A stretch of DNA of 10,096 nt. Source: Lawsonibacter sp. Its GTDB lineage: Bacteria > Bacillota > Clostridia > Oscillospirales > Oscillospiraceae. The stretch's first letter is position 1, and each line of letters opens with the position of its first letter. Below are positions 1 to 6,562 of the stretch, one piece after another. The DNA lies in NCBI GenBank assembly GCA_022798155.1, contig JAAWLY010000073.1:1-10096 (forward strand), read 5' to 3'. The position numbers and the translations under genes were made by a program. The notes under the pieces were generated by a model. That model had not been told where the DNA came from and did no database searches. It saw nothing but the letters and a program-made list of their open reading frames with translations.

Positions 1-674
1 AGCAGTGGGGCCAGAAGCCGGAGGAGATCGACCCCAACACCACCGCCCGGGTGCCGGTGTTCCTCTCCCGGGACGACCGCTACTTCCAGGACAAGTATCA
101 GGGGATGCCCCTGGAGGGCTACACCAAGATGTTTGAGCGGATACTGGACCACCCCAACATTGAGGTGCGGCTGAACACCGACGCACGGCAGTATCTCTCC
201 CTAGAGGAGTACGACATCTTTCTGCGGGGGACGGGAATGCCCCTGCCCTGTCCGCTGATTTACACCGGCCCCCTGGACGAGTTTTTCAACCTGTGCTACG
301 GCCGTCTGCCCTACCGGACGCTGTTTTTCCACTTTGAAACCCTATTCCAAGACGATTTCCAGGGCTATGGCACGGTGAACTACACCGTGGACAAGGACTT
401 TACCCGCATCACCGAGTTCAAGCATCTCACCGGGCAGGAGCTTCCTGGGGTGACCACCATTGTGGAGGAATACTCCCGCCCCTACAGCGGCGACCCCCGG
501 GAGACGCCCTATTACGCCATCATCAACCCCGAGAACAACGCCCTGTACGCCAAGTACAAGGCGGAGGCGGACAAAAAACAGCAGCTTTACCTGCTGGGCC
601 GTCTGGCCGAATATAAGTACTACAACATGGACGCCATCGCCGCCCGAGCCCTGGAGCTGGCGGAGAGGCTATAA
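1..674 (+). CDS. glf: UDP-galactopyranose mutase, C-terminal part (5' end outside window)
   Basis: This flavoenzyme interconverts UDP-galactopyranose and UDP-galactofuranose in the cytoplasm, supplying galactofuranose for surface glycans. The reading frame is open from the first bases (first full codon at position 3), so about 224 C-terminal residues of a protein normally near 370 are visible. The N-terminal FAD-binding part lies outside the window. Family landmarks seen are TARVPVF followed by RDDRYFQDKYQGMP, the YTGPLDEFF and GRLPYRTL block, INPENNALYAKY, and the C-terminal GRLAEYKYYNMD block (about 597-632), which in this family carries tyrosine and aspartate residues near the substrate and flavin. 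An internal GTG at 51 is not the real start, because conserved sequence continues upstream of it. The next gene, a glycosyltransferase, begins 17 nt after the TAA stop, so the two are probably co-transcribed. Identification is confident from family knowledge. Confidence 0.95.
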   Translation, partial: QWGQKPEEIDPNTTARVPVFLSRDDRYFQDKYQGMPLEGYTKMFERILDHPNIEVRLNTDARQYLSLEEYDIFLRGTGMPLPCPLIYTGPLDEFFNLCYGRLPYRTLFFHFETLFQDDFQGYGTVNYTVDKDFTRITEFKHLTGQELPGVTTIVEEYSRPYSGDPRETPYYAIINPENNALYAKYKAEADKKQQLYLLGRLAEYKYYNMDAIAARALELAERL

Positions 675-691
675 AAAGGAGCGCGATACCA

Positions 692-1720
692 ATGGAGAAG
701 CTAATCACCTTTGCCGTCCCCTGTTACAACTCGGCGGCCTATATGGACCACTGCATCGAGACACTGCTCCAGGGGGGCGACGACATTGAGATCATCCTGG
801 TGGACGACGGCTCCACCAAGGACGACACCCCCGCTATCTGTGACCGGTACGCGGAGGAGCACCCGGACATCGTCCGGGCCATCCACCAGCTCAACGGCGG
901 CCACGGCGAGGGGGTGAACCAGGGAATTCGCAACGCTCAGGGCATCTACTACAAGGTGGTGGATTCCGACGACTGGCTGGATGTAGACGCCCTGCACCAA
1001 GTGCTGGACAAGCTGCGCCAGTTTGTCCGGGACGGCAAGGCGATCGACCTGATGATTGCCAACTACGTCTATGAGCACGTGGAGGACAATACCCGGCGGC
1101 CTGTGAACTACCGCAACGTGTTCCCGGTGGGCCGGGTGTTCAACTGGAAGCACATCGGCCATTTCAAGCCCTCCCAGTACCTGCTGATGCACAGCGTCAT
1201 CTACCGCACCCAGATTCTCCGGGACTGCGGGCTGGAGCTGCCCAAGCATACCTTTTATGTGGACAACATCTTTGTGTATGAGCCCCTGCCCCAGGTAAGA
1301 AACATCTACTATATGGATGTGGACCTGTACCGCTACTTCATCGGCCGGGCGGACCAGTCTGTCAATGAGAGCGTGATGATCGGGCGGGTGGACCAGCAGC
1401 TGCGGGTGACCTACCACATGATCGATGCCATTGACCTGCGCCAGGTGGCACAGAAGAGCAAAAAGCTGGCCAAATATATGTATAATTACCTGGCCATGAT
1501 GATGGCCATCTCCTCCATCTTTCTCACCATGGAGGGCAGCCCGGAGTCTCTGGGCAAGCGGACCCGACTGTGGGAGTACCTGCGGACGGTAAACAGCAAG
1601 CTGTATGGGCGGATGCGCTACTTTGCCATCCCCGCCGCCACCAATCTGCCCACCGCCCCGGGACGGAAACTGTCCATTGCCCTGTACCGGCTGGCACAGA
1701 AGATCTATAAATTCAATTGA
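692..1720 (+). CDS. Family 2 glycosyltransferase (GT-A fold)
   Basis: This predicted cytoplasmic or membrane-associated enzyme transfers a sugar from a nucleotide-sugar donor to a glycan acceptor. Its 342 residues show the classic GT2 order: VPCYN at residues 9-13 in the first strand, VDDGS at 37-41 for nucleotide binding, NGGHG at 68-72, and VDSDDW at 90-95, which contains the metal-binding DxD-type motif. The C-terminal half (FVYEPLPQV, YYMDVDLYRYFIGRADQSVN) is typical of capsule or teichoic-acid type GT2 proteins. No convincing transmembrane helix is seen. The ATG start is supported by an AAAAAGGAG ribosome site at 673-681. Its place directly after glf suggests work on a galactofuranose-containing or similar surface polysaccharide, but donor and acceptor cannot be read from the sequence. 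Confidence 0.9.
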   Translation: MEKLITFAVPCYNSAAYMDHCIETLLQGGDDIEIILVDDGSTKDDTPAICDRYAEEHPDIVRAIHQLNGGHGEGVNQGIRNAQGIYYKVVDSDDWLDVDALHQVLDKLRQFVRDGKAIDLMIANYVYEHVEDNTRRPVNYRNVFPVGRVFNWKHIGHFKPSQYLLMHSVIYRTQILRDCGLELPKHTFYVDNIFVYEPLPQVRNIYYMDVDLYRYFIGRADQSVNESVMIGRVDQQLRVTYHMIDAIDLRQVAQKSKKLAKYMYNYLAMMMAISSIFLTMEGSPESLGKRTRLWEYLRTVNSKLYGRMRYFAIPAATNLPTAPGRKLSIALYRLAQKIYKFN

Positions 1721-1746
1721 CACTTTTTTAATGGGGTGTGTAAGGT

Positions 1747-3390
1747 ATGGATCAGGGAAAGAAAAAGTTTCAGCTGAATTGGCCCTGGAACTGGCTGCTG
1801 TACGCCGTCGCATTTGTGATTGCGGGCCGGTTTATCGGCTATCTGTGGGCCGCGCTGGCTCTGGTGGCCTGTGGGGCGGCGAGGAAGGCCAAAAGCGCCC
1901 CGGAGGGCGGCTACTGCCTGGACCGGACCCGAAAGCGGCTGGCCCGGCTGTTGTGGTCGCTGCTGTATCTGCTGTTCTCCGCCGGCGGGGGCGTGTGTTT
2001 CTACGTGCAGATGCAGGAGGACCGTGCCCTGTGGAAGGTGGAGGACTGGGTGTTTACCGTTTTCTGTGCCGGGCTGTGTTTGGTGTGTGGGGTCCTGTTT
2101 TTTGTGGAGACTTACATGGACCTGCGGGACGCCTTCTTCCCCGCCAAAAGCCGGCTGGCCCAGTCCATCCGCTCCCAATTGCCCTACCCTGACGAGGCTC
2201 CCCCCGTGGAGGAGCTGTTCGCCATGGTGGACAAAGACATCCAGGAGAACGGCCAGTGGTTCGGACGGATCGCCATCGGCAAGGAGTGGGTCTTTGGAGA
2301 CGACGTGACCGCCATTTCCCGCATCCGGGGGGTGTTCCCCCGGGACGAGATCGTCACCCGCCACGCCGGGGGCCGGCGTCAAACTCACCGCATCATGGAG
2401 CTTTGGATTGTAGACGACCGGCGGCAGGTCCAGTGTACCGGGCTGCGCAAACCGGACGACGTAAAGGCGGCCGCGGACTGCCTCCGTCTCCGGGCCCCCG
2501 AGGCGTTTTTTGACAGCTACAAGAACATGTCCAACTTTACCGACCAGTCCGATGAAGAGTGGCAGGCCACCAACCGCTCCGTCACCCGCCGCCGGGACCA
2601 GCGGCTGGCCCGGGAGGAGGACCGTGAGCGGGGCAGAGCCGGCAGCAACAGCCAGTTTACCCTTATCGACCTGAATGGGCAGCGGACCTCCCGGTTCGAT
2701 CGAAGTACCATCGAGGACCAGCTCACCGGGCTAAAGCAGCCCGGCCAGCACTTTGAGCTGGAGCCCACCGAACTCATCCCCATGCCGGGGCTGGCGGGGG
2801 TGGCATTGTCCCGGCTGTCCGCGGGCATTGCCAACCAGGGGCTGACTTTGGTGATTACCTTGAAGTGCTCCGCTGAGCCCTACACCCAGGAGGCGGTCTA
2901 TAAGGCGCTGGCCAAGCCGGTGAGCGAGCGGGAGGCGTGGCAGACCTTCGCCGACCTGCTGGAGCGGAGACGGCCCCCGGCCTTTGACCGGGAGTCGGGC
3001 TGGCAGCCCCTCCAGGCAGCGGAACAGCCCGGACAACAGGCGAGAGCGAAGCTGATGCTCAGCGACCGCACCGGCGCCACCCGGGAATACGAGTCCTTTA
3101 CCCGCCGGGACGTGGAGCTGGCCGGGGAGGGGCTGGCCGAGGGCAAATATACCGTGGTGGCTCTCTTCGCCGGGCCCAGATACCTGTACTTAAAGGCGGG
3201 GGACCAGTCGGATGGACGGGTGACCGCCAACGCCAGCCGCCCAGACCCGGATAAGCTGCGGGTGTTTGAGACGAAATGTACCGACCGTCAGGCCAAGGCT
3301 TGGCTGCTGGAGATGTTTGAGGGCATTTTTGATCCGGACTTTTCCCGGTGGAAGGACATTACCAAAAAGCTGGAGAAGGAAACAAAATAA
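1747..3390 (+). CDS. Four-helix membrane protein with large cytoplasmic-type domains, unknown function
   Basis: I do not recognise this 547-residue protein. The N-terminus holds three or four hydrophobic segments (about residues 16-27, 29-44, 68-88 and 100-122). A long soluble region follows. Residues roughly 168-255 (RIAIGKEWVFG, ISRIRGVFPRDEIV, MELWIVDDRR) alternate short beta strands and end in a helix, which resembles a bacterial pleckstrin-like domain; this is inference from pattern only. A charged Arg/Glu-rich linker (about 270-300) joins it to a C-terminal domain containing QFTLIDLNGQRTSRFDR, a possible second beta fold near 435-515, and a final amphipathic helix (WKDITKKLEKETK). The start lies 26 nt after the glycosyltransferase stop, with GGGGTG at 1733-1738 as a modest ribosome site, so it may share that transcript. 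A polysaccharide-related role is guilt by association only. Confidence 0.8.
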   Translation: MDQGKKKFQLNWPWNWLLYAVAFVIAGRFIGYLWAALALVACGAARKAKSAPEGGYCLDRTRKRLARLLWSLLYLLFSAGGGVCFYVQMQEDRALWKVEDWVFTVFCAGLCLVCGVLFFVETYMDLRDAFFPAKSRLAQSIRSQLPYPDEAPPVEELFAMVDKDIQENGQWFGRIAIGKEWVFGDDVTAISRIRGVFPRDEIVTRHAGGRRQTHRIMELWIVDDRRQVQCTGLRKPDDVKAAADCLRLRAPEAFFDSYKNMSNFTDQSDEEWQATNRSVTRRRDQRLAREEDRERGRAGSNSQFTLIDLNGQRTSRFDRSTIEDQLTGLKQPGQHFELEPTELIPMPGLAGVALSRLSAGIANQGLTLVITLKCSAEPYTQEAVYKALAKPVSEREAWQTFADLLERRRPPAFDRESGWQPLQAAEQPGQQARAKLMLSDRTGATREYESFTRRDVELAGEGLAEGKYTVVALFAGPRYLYLKAGDQSDGRVTANASRPDPDKLRVFETKCTDRQAKAWLLEMFEGIFDPDFSRWKDITKKLEKETK

Positions 3391-3393
3391 GGA

Positions 3394-3410
3394 CTTCCCC
3401 GAAGGGGAGG
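3394..3410 (+). other. Short GC hairpin between two genes
   Basis: CTTCCCC at 3394-3400 pairs with GGGGAGG at 3404-3410 around a GAA loop, with one G-U pair. No T run follows (the next bases are CCTTAT), so it is unlikely to be an efficient intrinsic terminator. It could protect the 3' end of the upstream message or mark a processing point before the Sel1-repeat gene. Confidence 0.35.
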
Positions 3411-3454
3411 CCTTATCCCCACAGGAGAAAAAATAAAAAAGGAGCAGATTCATC

Positions 3455-4705
3455 ATGGGTAAGTATTTCAGCGACGCGGTAGACAACGCCCTTGAGGCTA
3501 TCTACTACACCTTTGACAAAGAGCGGGCGGCGGCCAGCCTCCAGCCCTTGGCTGACGCCTCCAACGCCGGCGACGGGGACGCCAGCTACATCCTGTCCCG
3601 GTGCACCTCCGGGCCCCAGTACAGCTGGAGGTACCACCCCTTCCAGGAGAACGATGAGGTCACCGAGCAGCTGATCCGCAAGAGCATTGTCCAGGGCAGC
3701 GCCATGGGGGTGCTGGGGGCCATGCGGTGCGGGATGCTCACCCCCGAAATGGAGGAGGCCATGAAGGCCCACTATCCCACCCTGAAAGCGGCCTGGAACG
3801 CGGTATATGAAAAAGCCCAGGCGGGGTGCCTGTTTGCTATGAATATGATCGGCAACACCTACTTCTGGCTGGACATCGTCCGTATTGAGAACAAAGGTCC
3901 GGAGGACTTTCCTACTAAGGAGGCCTTCGGCCAGTATTTGCGGGAGAGCGAGCTGAAGTGCATCCCCTGGTTTGAAAAGGCCTTTGAGGGGGGCATGGGT
4001 TTTGCTGGAGGAAACCTGTACAACCTGTATTACAACGGGGACGACGGCACCTTCCCCGTGGACGAGGAGAAGGCGGAGGCCGTGGCCCGTATGGGCGCGG
4101 AAAAGGGCTACCCCAACTGGCAGGAGCAGTACGCCGCCTTCCTCAAGGAGAAGGAGGACCTGACCCCCAGAGTCTACGACCTGTACCTGGCCGCCGCCAA
4201 GCAGGGCCAGCTGTCCAGCTGGTTCTATGTGGGCTACGCCCATGAGCTGGGCAAGGTGGGGCCCAAGGACTGCGTCAAGGCGATGGAGTGCTATGAGCTG
4301 GGCCTGGAGGACTCCAGCCAGGTGGGCTGCGCCAACCGGGCCGCCAGGCTGCTCTTCCTGGGGCAGGACGGCATCCCTCAGGACTACGCCCGGGCTGTCC
4401 AGCTCTTCGAGCGGGCCCAGGCCCTGGGGAGCAAGTGGGGCAACTCCATGCTGGGCACCTGCTATCTCTTCGGCTACGGCTGTCAGAAGGACCCCCAGCG
4501 GGCCCTCCAGCTGTTCCAGGCCGCCACCGGGTTCCTGGATATGAAGAACTATGGCCTGGGCGTGATCTACACCCAGGGCCTGGGCGTGCCGGAGGACATC
4601 AAAAAGGGCGTGGAGTACCTCCAACAGGCCAAGAACTACGCCCCCGCCCAGGAGGAACTGCTGAAATTCAAAAAGACCCTCTTCGGCAAGTGGGTCCGCA
4701 GATAA
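3455..4705 (+). CDS. Sel1-like repeat (SLR/TPR-type) protein
   Basis: This 416-residue protein is predicted to act as a helical scaffold for protein-protein contacts. The C-terminal part contains about four Sel1-like repeats (roughly residues 252-287, 290-325, 328-362 and 363-395), seen as alternating helices with signatures such as GYAHELG, GIPQDYARAVQLFERAQALG, GTCYLFGYGCQKDPQRALQLF and GVIYTQGLGVPEDIKKGVEYLQQA. The N-terminal half is also helical with more degenerate repeats (ASYILSRC, ATL-type spacing). No signal peptide or membrane helix is visible, so it is probably cytoplasmic. The ATG is supported by AAGGAG at 3439-3444, ten bases upstream. It lies 64 nt after the 547-residue membrane protein gene on the same strand and ends at a strong terminator, so it is probably the last gene of the transcript. 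A partner cannot be named. Confidence 0.88.
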   Translation: MGKYFSDAVDNALEAIYYTFDKERAAASLQPLADASNAGDGDASYILSRCTSGPQYSWRYHPFQENDEVTEQLIRKSIVQGSAMGVLGAMRCGMLTPEMEEAMKAHYPTLKAAWNAVYEKAQAGCLFAMNMIGNTYFWLDIVRIENKGPEDFPTKEAFGQYLRESELKCIPWFEKAFEGGMGFAGGNLYNLYYNGDDGTFPVDEEKAEAVARMGAEKGYPNWQEQYAAFLKEKEDLTPRVYDLYLAAAKQGQLSSWFYVGYAHELGKVGPKDCVKAMECYELGLEDSSQVGCANRAARLLFLGQDGIPQDYARAVQLFERAQALGSKWGNSMLGTCYLFGYGCQKDPQRALQLFQAATGFLDMKNYGLGVIYTQGLGVPEDIKKGVEYLQQAKNYAPAQEELLKFKKTLFGKWVRR

Positions 4706-4720
4706 GTAAAGGCATAGGCT

Positions 4721-4753
4721 GGCCCGTCCCAAGAGGGACGGGCCGCTTTTTTA
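4721..4753 (+). terminator. Strong intrinsic terminator after the Sel1-repeat gene
   Basis: A perfect ten-base-pair stem, GGCCCGTCCC at 4721-4730 and GGGACGGGCC at 4735-4744 around an AAGA loop, is followed by GC and then TTTTTTATT. It closes the plus-strand transcript 15 nt after the Sel1-repeat stop codon. The hairpin also lies just downstream of the convergent minus-strand gene, whose TAA stop is 4753-4751. On that strand no T run follows the stem, so bidirectional use would be weaker. Confidence 0.93.
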
Positions 4754-5995
4754 TTCAGTAACCTCCAGACCGGACAGCAGGGGCCAGGCGCACCTGTCGG
4801 CGTAGGCCTCCAGGTCAGCCCAGGTGAAGTCCTTCCGGCTGGAGCAGGAGCGGATGGTCACCATAGACCGGGCCCGGGGCAGGAAAACCGCCAAAAAGTG
4901 GTTCTTCGCCCCGCTCTCCGACTGGCCCCAGCCCTCCGCAACCTGGAAGTCCGTCCCGGGCACCCTGTCCCCGGAGGAGCTCAGGCCGGTGAGGAAGGGC
5001 CCCAGGGCCTCCTGGGGCTGGGTGATGTAGGTATCCAGGAGGAAGTCTCGGTAGTCCGCCAGCAGCAGCCGGTTCCACTCCTGGTCGGGCAGCTCCTCGG
5101 GCCAGGTGGACAGCTGGAAGCAGGTGGACACCCCGGACTGGACCTTGTACCACTGGGTGCCTGACTCAGTGACGCTGTCCTCCTGCCAACCCTGGGGCAG
5201 GGTGATGCGGATGGCCTCGCTCACCTCCGCCACCACCGGGGGCGGGCCGCCGGCGGGGGTCTGGGTGATCTCCGGCTTGTTGTTGAGATAGCTGATTGCA
5301 ACAAAAGCCGCGATCAGTACGGACAGAACCGCCAGATCCAGCTTTCTGGACCAGCCCAGCTTCCCCTTGTCCTTCAGGGGGTAGAGCCAGGCGGGGAGGT
5401 AGACCGCCCCCGCTCCCAGGATCAGGAGGGCGGACAGGGCGGTAATCAGCCGGTTCATGGCAAGGGAAAACAGCTGGCCGGAGGTAAATTCGTAGTCCAG
5501 GAAGCGGGCGCCGCTGGCGTTTTGGACGATATAGGGGATGGAGCGGCCGCTGCTGGAGCTGTAGAAAAAGGTCACCGGCTCCAGCCCTGCCCAGGCCAGG
5601 AAGTCCTCCTGGTCAAATTTGAAATTTTCTGGAATGCGGAGATAGCCGGTGCGGCCCTCCAGATAGATGTTGTAGCGGTACTCCCGGCGGACGCCGCCGT
5701 ACCGGCTCTGCATCCGGCGGTAGGTGAGCTGTTTGACGGACTCCACCGGGGCGGTGACCTCCTTTAATTCACCGTAGGGGACGGGCAGATCTTTGGGAAT
5801 CTGAAGGAGGGTAGGCCCCGGAAAGAGGGCGGTGAGCAGGGAGGGCAGGAGGATCAGCACAAACTGCCGCCGGGGGGAGATGGGGGTTCTCTTCCGCCAG
5901 AAGAGGTATTTTTTCAAAAAGTGTACGAACAGCCAGCCGGTAAACCCTAAGAACCAGAGGGCATAAAGCACCAGGAAGAAAATGTTTCCGGCCAC
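4751..5995 (-). CDS. Membrane protein with four predicted helices and C-terminal ectodomain, unknown function
   Basis: This is a predicted 414-residue protein that I do not recognise. I chose the GTG at 5995-5993 because a strong GGGGGAG ribosome site sits six bases upstream and the first membrane helix (FFLVLYALWFLGFTGWLFVHFL) begins at once. The frame stays open upstream to 6073, but that stretch would start in promoter sequence. Predicted helices lie near residues 4-25, 43-60, 182-205 and 220-239. Between helices two and three is a soluble domain of about 120 residues with alternating strands (YRYNIYLEGRTGYLRIP). After helix four comes a Pro/Gly linker and a C-terminal domain of about 160 residues (IRITLPQGWQEDSV, STCFQLSTWPEELPDQEW) that is probably outside the cell. 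It is divergent from the PadR operon and convergent with the Sel1-repeat gene, so it is transcribed alone. Confidence 0.8.
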   Translation of the reverse strand: MAGNIFFLVLYALWFLGFTGWLFVHFLKKYLFWRKRTPISPRRQFVLILLPSLLTALFPGPTLLQIPKDLPVPYGELKEVTAPVESVKQLTYRRMQSRYGGVRREYRYNIYLEGRTGYLRIPENFKFDQEDFLAWAGLEPVTFFYSSSSGRSIPYIVQNASGARFLDYEFTSGQLFSLAMNRLITALSALLILGAGAVYLPAWLYPLKDKGKLGWSRKLDLAVLSVLIAAFVAISYLNNKPEITQTPAGGPPPVVAEVSEAIRITLPQGWQEDSVTESGTQWYKVQSGVSTCFQLSTWPEELPDQEWNRLLLADYRDFLLDTYITQPQEALGPFLTGLSSSGDRVPGTDFQVAEGWGQSESGAKNHFLAVFLPRARSMVTIRSCSSRKDFTWADLEAYADRCAWPLLSGLEVTE

Positions 5996-6001
5996 AGTAA
6001 T

Positions 6002-6008
6002 CTCCCCC
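6002..6008 (-). promoter_or_regulatory. Shine-Dalgarno site fixing the GTG start at 5995
   Basis: On the minus strand GGGGGAG is followed by ATTACT and GTG. The six-base spacing and the lack of any better start nearby decide the translation start of the minus-strand membrane protein. Confidence 0.7.
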
Positions 6009-6019
6009 CCTTTTTCCTC

Positions 6020-6049
6020 AGCATAGCACAGGGGGAGGAAAAAAGTCAA
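6020..6049 (-). promoter_or_regulatory. Candidate promoter of the minus-strand membrane protein gene
   Basis: On the minus strand TTGACT (6049-6044) and TATGCT (6025-6020) are separated by 18 bases. That is 5/6 and 4/6 matches to the housekeeping consensus. Transcription would start near 6013, giving a leader of only about 18 nt that contains the ribosome site. The PadR-type operator at 6072-6092 lies upstream of the -35 box, so co-regulation is possible but not shown. Confidence 0.5.
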
Positions 6050-6066
6050 CGGGCCCTTATTTACCC

Positions 6067-6095
6067 TTGACATACCTCGAGAATCAAGGTATACT
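6067..6095 (+). promoter_or_regulatory. Near-consensus promoter of the PadR operon
   Basis: TTGACA at 6067-6072 and TATACT at 6090-6095 are separated by exactly 17 bases, matching the housekeeping sigma factor consensus at 11 of 12 positions. Transcription should start near 6102, leaving a leader of about 105 nt before the PadR start. The spacer and -10 box are overlapped by operator-like repeats, which suggests an inherently strong promoter held down by a repressor. Confidence 0.88.
6072..6092 (+). promoter_or_regulatory. Operator O1, palindrome in the promoter spacer
   Basis: ATACCT-N9-AGGTAT has perfect six-base arms, and inner GA and TC pairs extend the symmetry. It fills the whole spacer between the -35 and -10 boxes and touches both. 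PadR-family regulators commonly bind dyads of this kind over their own promoters. The spacing from O2 is 24 bp start to start. Binding by the adjacent PadR protein is inferred. Confidence 0.75.
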
Positions 6096-6116
6096 ATACC
6101 TAGAGAACCGAGGCAA
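6096..6116 (+). promoter_or_regulatory. Operator O2, degenerate second copy
   Basis: TACCTAGAGAACCGAGGCA at 6097-6115 repeats O1 (TACCTCGAGAATCAAGGTA at 6073-6091) with 14 of 19 positions identical. The left half-site ATACCT is intact, while the right half is degraded (AGGCAA instead of AGGTAT), so it would be the weaker site. It covers the predicted transcription start. Confidence 0.65.
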
Positions 6117-6147
6117 GACTCCCAGGTCAGACAGGGAAAAGTTTCGC

Positions 6148-6190
6148 CCGCCTTTTCAAAGGCGGCGGGGTCCGGGGCAGAGCCCCGGGA
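6148..6190 (+). repeat. Two adjacent GC-rich hairpins in the padR leader, possible dispersed element
   Basis: Hairpin one pairs CGCCTTT (6149-6155) with AAAGGCG (6158-6164), plus one flanking C-G pair. Hairpin two pairs CCGGGGC (6172-6178) with GCCCCGG (6182-6188) around AGA. They lie within the predicted 5' untranslated leader. The second ends five bases before the ribosome site, where it could influence translation. The tandem layout and the GGGGTCCGGGGCAGAGCCCC motif look like a repeated intergenic element rather than gene-specific sequence, but only one copy is in this window. Confidence 0.5.
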
Positions 6191-6193
6191 CAG

Positions 6194-6199
6194 AAAGGA
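6194..6199 (+). promoter_or_regulatory. Shine-Dalgarno site choosing the PadR start at 6208
   Basis: AAAGGA lies eight bases before ATG 6208. The in-frame ATG at 6199 overlaps this site and is therefore disfavoured. The family N-terminus MKFDKGLMAGS also supports 6208. Confidence 0.75.
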
Positions 6200-6207
6200 T
6201 GGTCAAT

Positions 6208-6552
6208 ATGAAATTTGACAAGGGCCTGATGGCGGGCAGCGGGACCATGTTGGTGCTGTCCCTTTTGGAAGGGGCGGACATGTACGGCTACCAGATCATT
6301 GAGGAGCTCTCCCGGCGGTCCAGCGACCTGTTCCAAATGAAGGAGGGGACGCTGTACCCCATCCTCCACGGCCTGGAGAAGGACAAGTGTCTGTCCTCCT
6401 ACCAGCAGGAGGCCCCCACCGGCCGGGTGCGGAAATATTACAAGCTCACCCGAAAGGGAAAGAAGCTGCTGGACGACAAGCGGGCGGAGTGGGCGGCCTT
6501 CCACCAGGGGGTGGAGCAGGTGTTGTCCGGCGGGGCCAACGCCCTGGCGTGA
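6208..6552 (+). CDS. PadR-family transcriptional regulator
   Basis: This small winged-helix DNA-binding protein, 114 residues, is the likely repressor of its own operon. It has the compact PadR-like form: the helix-turn-helix region (MLVLSLLEGADMYGYQIIEEL, about residues 14-34), the recognition segment KEGTLYPILHGLE at 45-57, and the wing GRVRKYYKLTRKGKKLL near 72-90. A short C-terminal helix (EWAAFHQGVEQVL) would serve dimerisation. No separate ligand-binding domain is present, as is usual for the short PadR subfamily. It is the first gene of a five-gene operon. The HAAS-like gene starts ten bases after its stop, an arrangement often seen for short PadR proteins. Two operator-like dyads cover its promoter, which fits autoregulation. 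The inducing signal is unknown. Confidence 0.95.
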   Translation: MKFDKGLMAGSGTMLVLSLLEGADMYGYQIIEELSRRSSDLFQMKEGTLYPILHGLEKDKCLSSYQQEAPTGRVRKYYKLTRKGKKLLDDKRAEWAAFHQGVEQVLSGGANALA

Positions 6553-6562
6553 GGCGGCCGCC

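Noticed and set aside
1717..1746. TTGACA at the glycosyltransferase stop codon as a promoter for the 547-residue membrane protein
   Set aside because: No acceptable -10 box is found at 16-18 bases (best is TAAGGT), and transcription would start inside the coding region.
701..1813. Open frame of 370 codons on the minus strand opposite the glycosyltransferase
   Set aside because: The plus-strand GT2 motifs are unmistakable. The antisense frame is a GC-bias shadow.
3391..3412. GC hairpin after the 547-residue membrane protein gene as an intrinsic terminator
   Set aside because: No T run follows the stem, and the next gene has no visible promoter of its own. It is kept only as a hairpin.
3413..4732. 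Long open frame of 439 codons on the minus strand opposite the Sel1-repeat gene
   Set aside because: It mirrors the codon bias of the Sel1-repeat gene, its translation is low-complexity and rich in Gly, Leu and Val with no recognisable domain, and it would read through the terminator hairpin.
6067..6207. Longer PadR start using TTG at 6067
   Set aside because: That start is the -35 box itself. The added residues would be translated from operator and hairpin sequence and are absent from the family.
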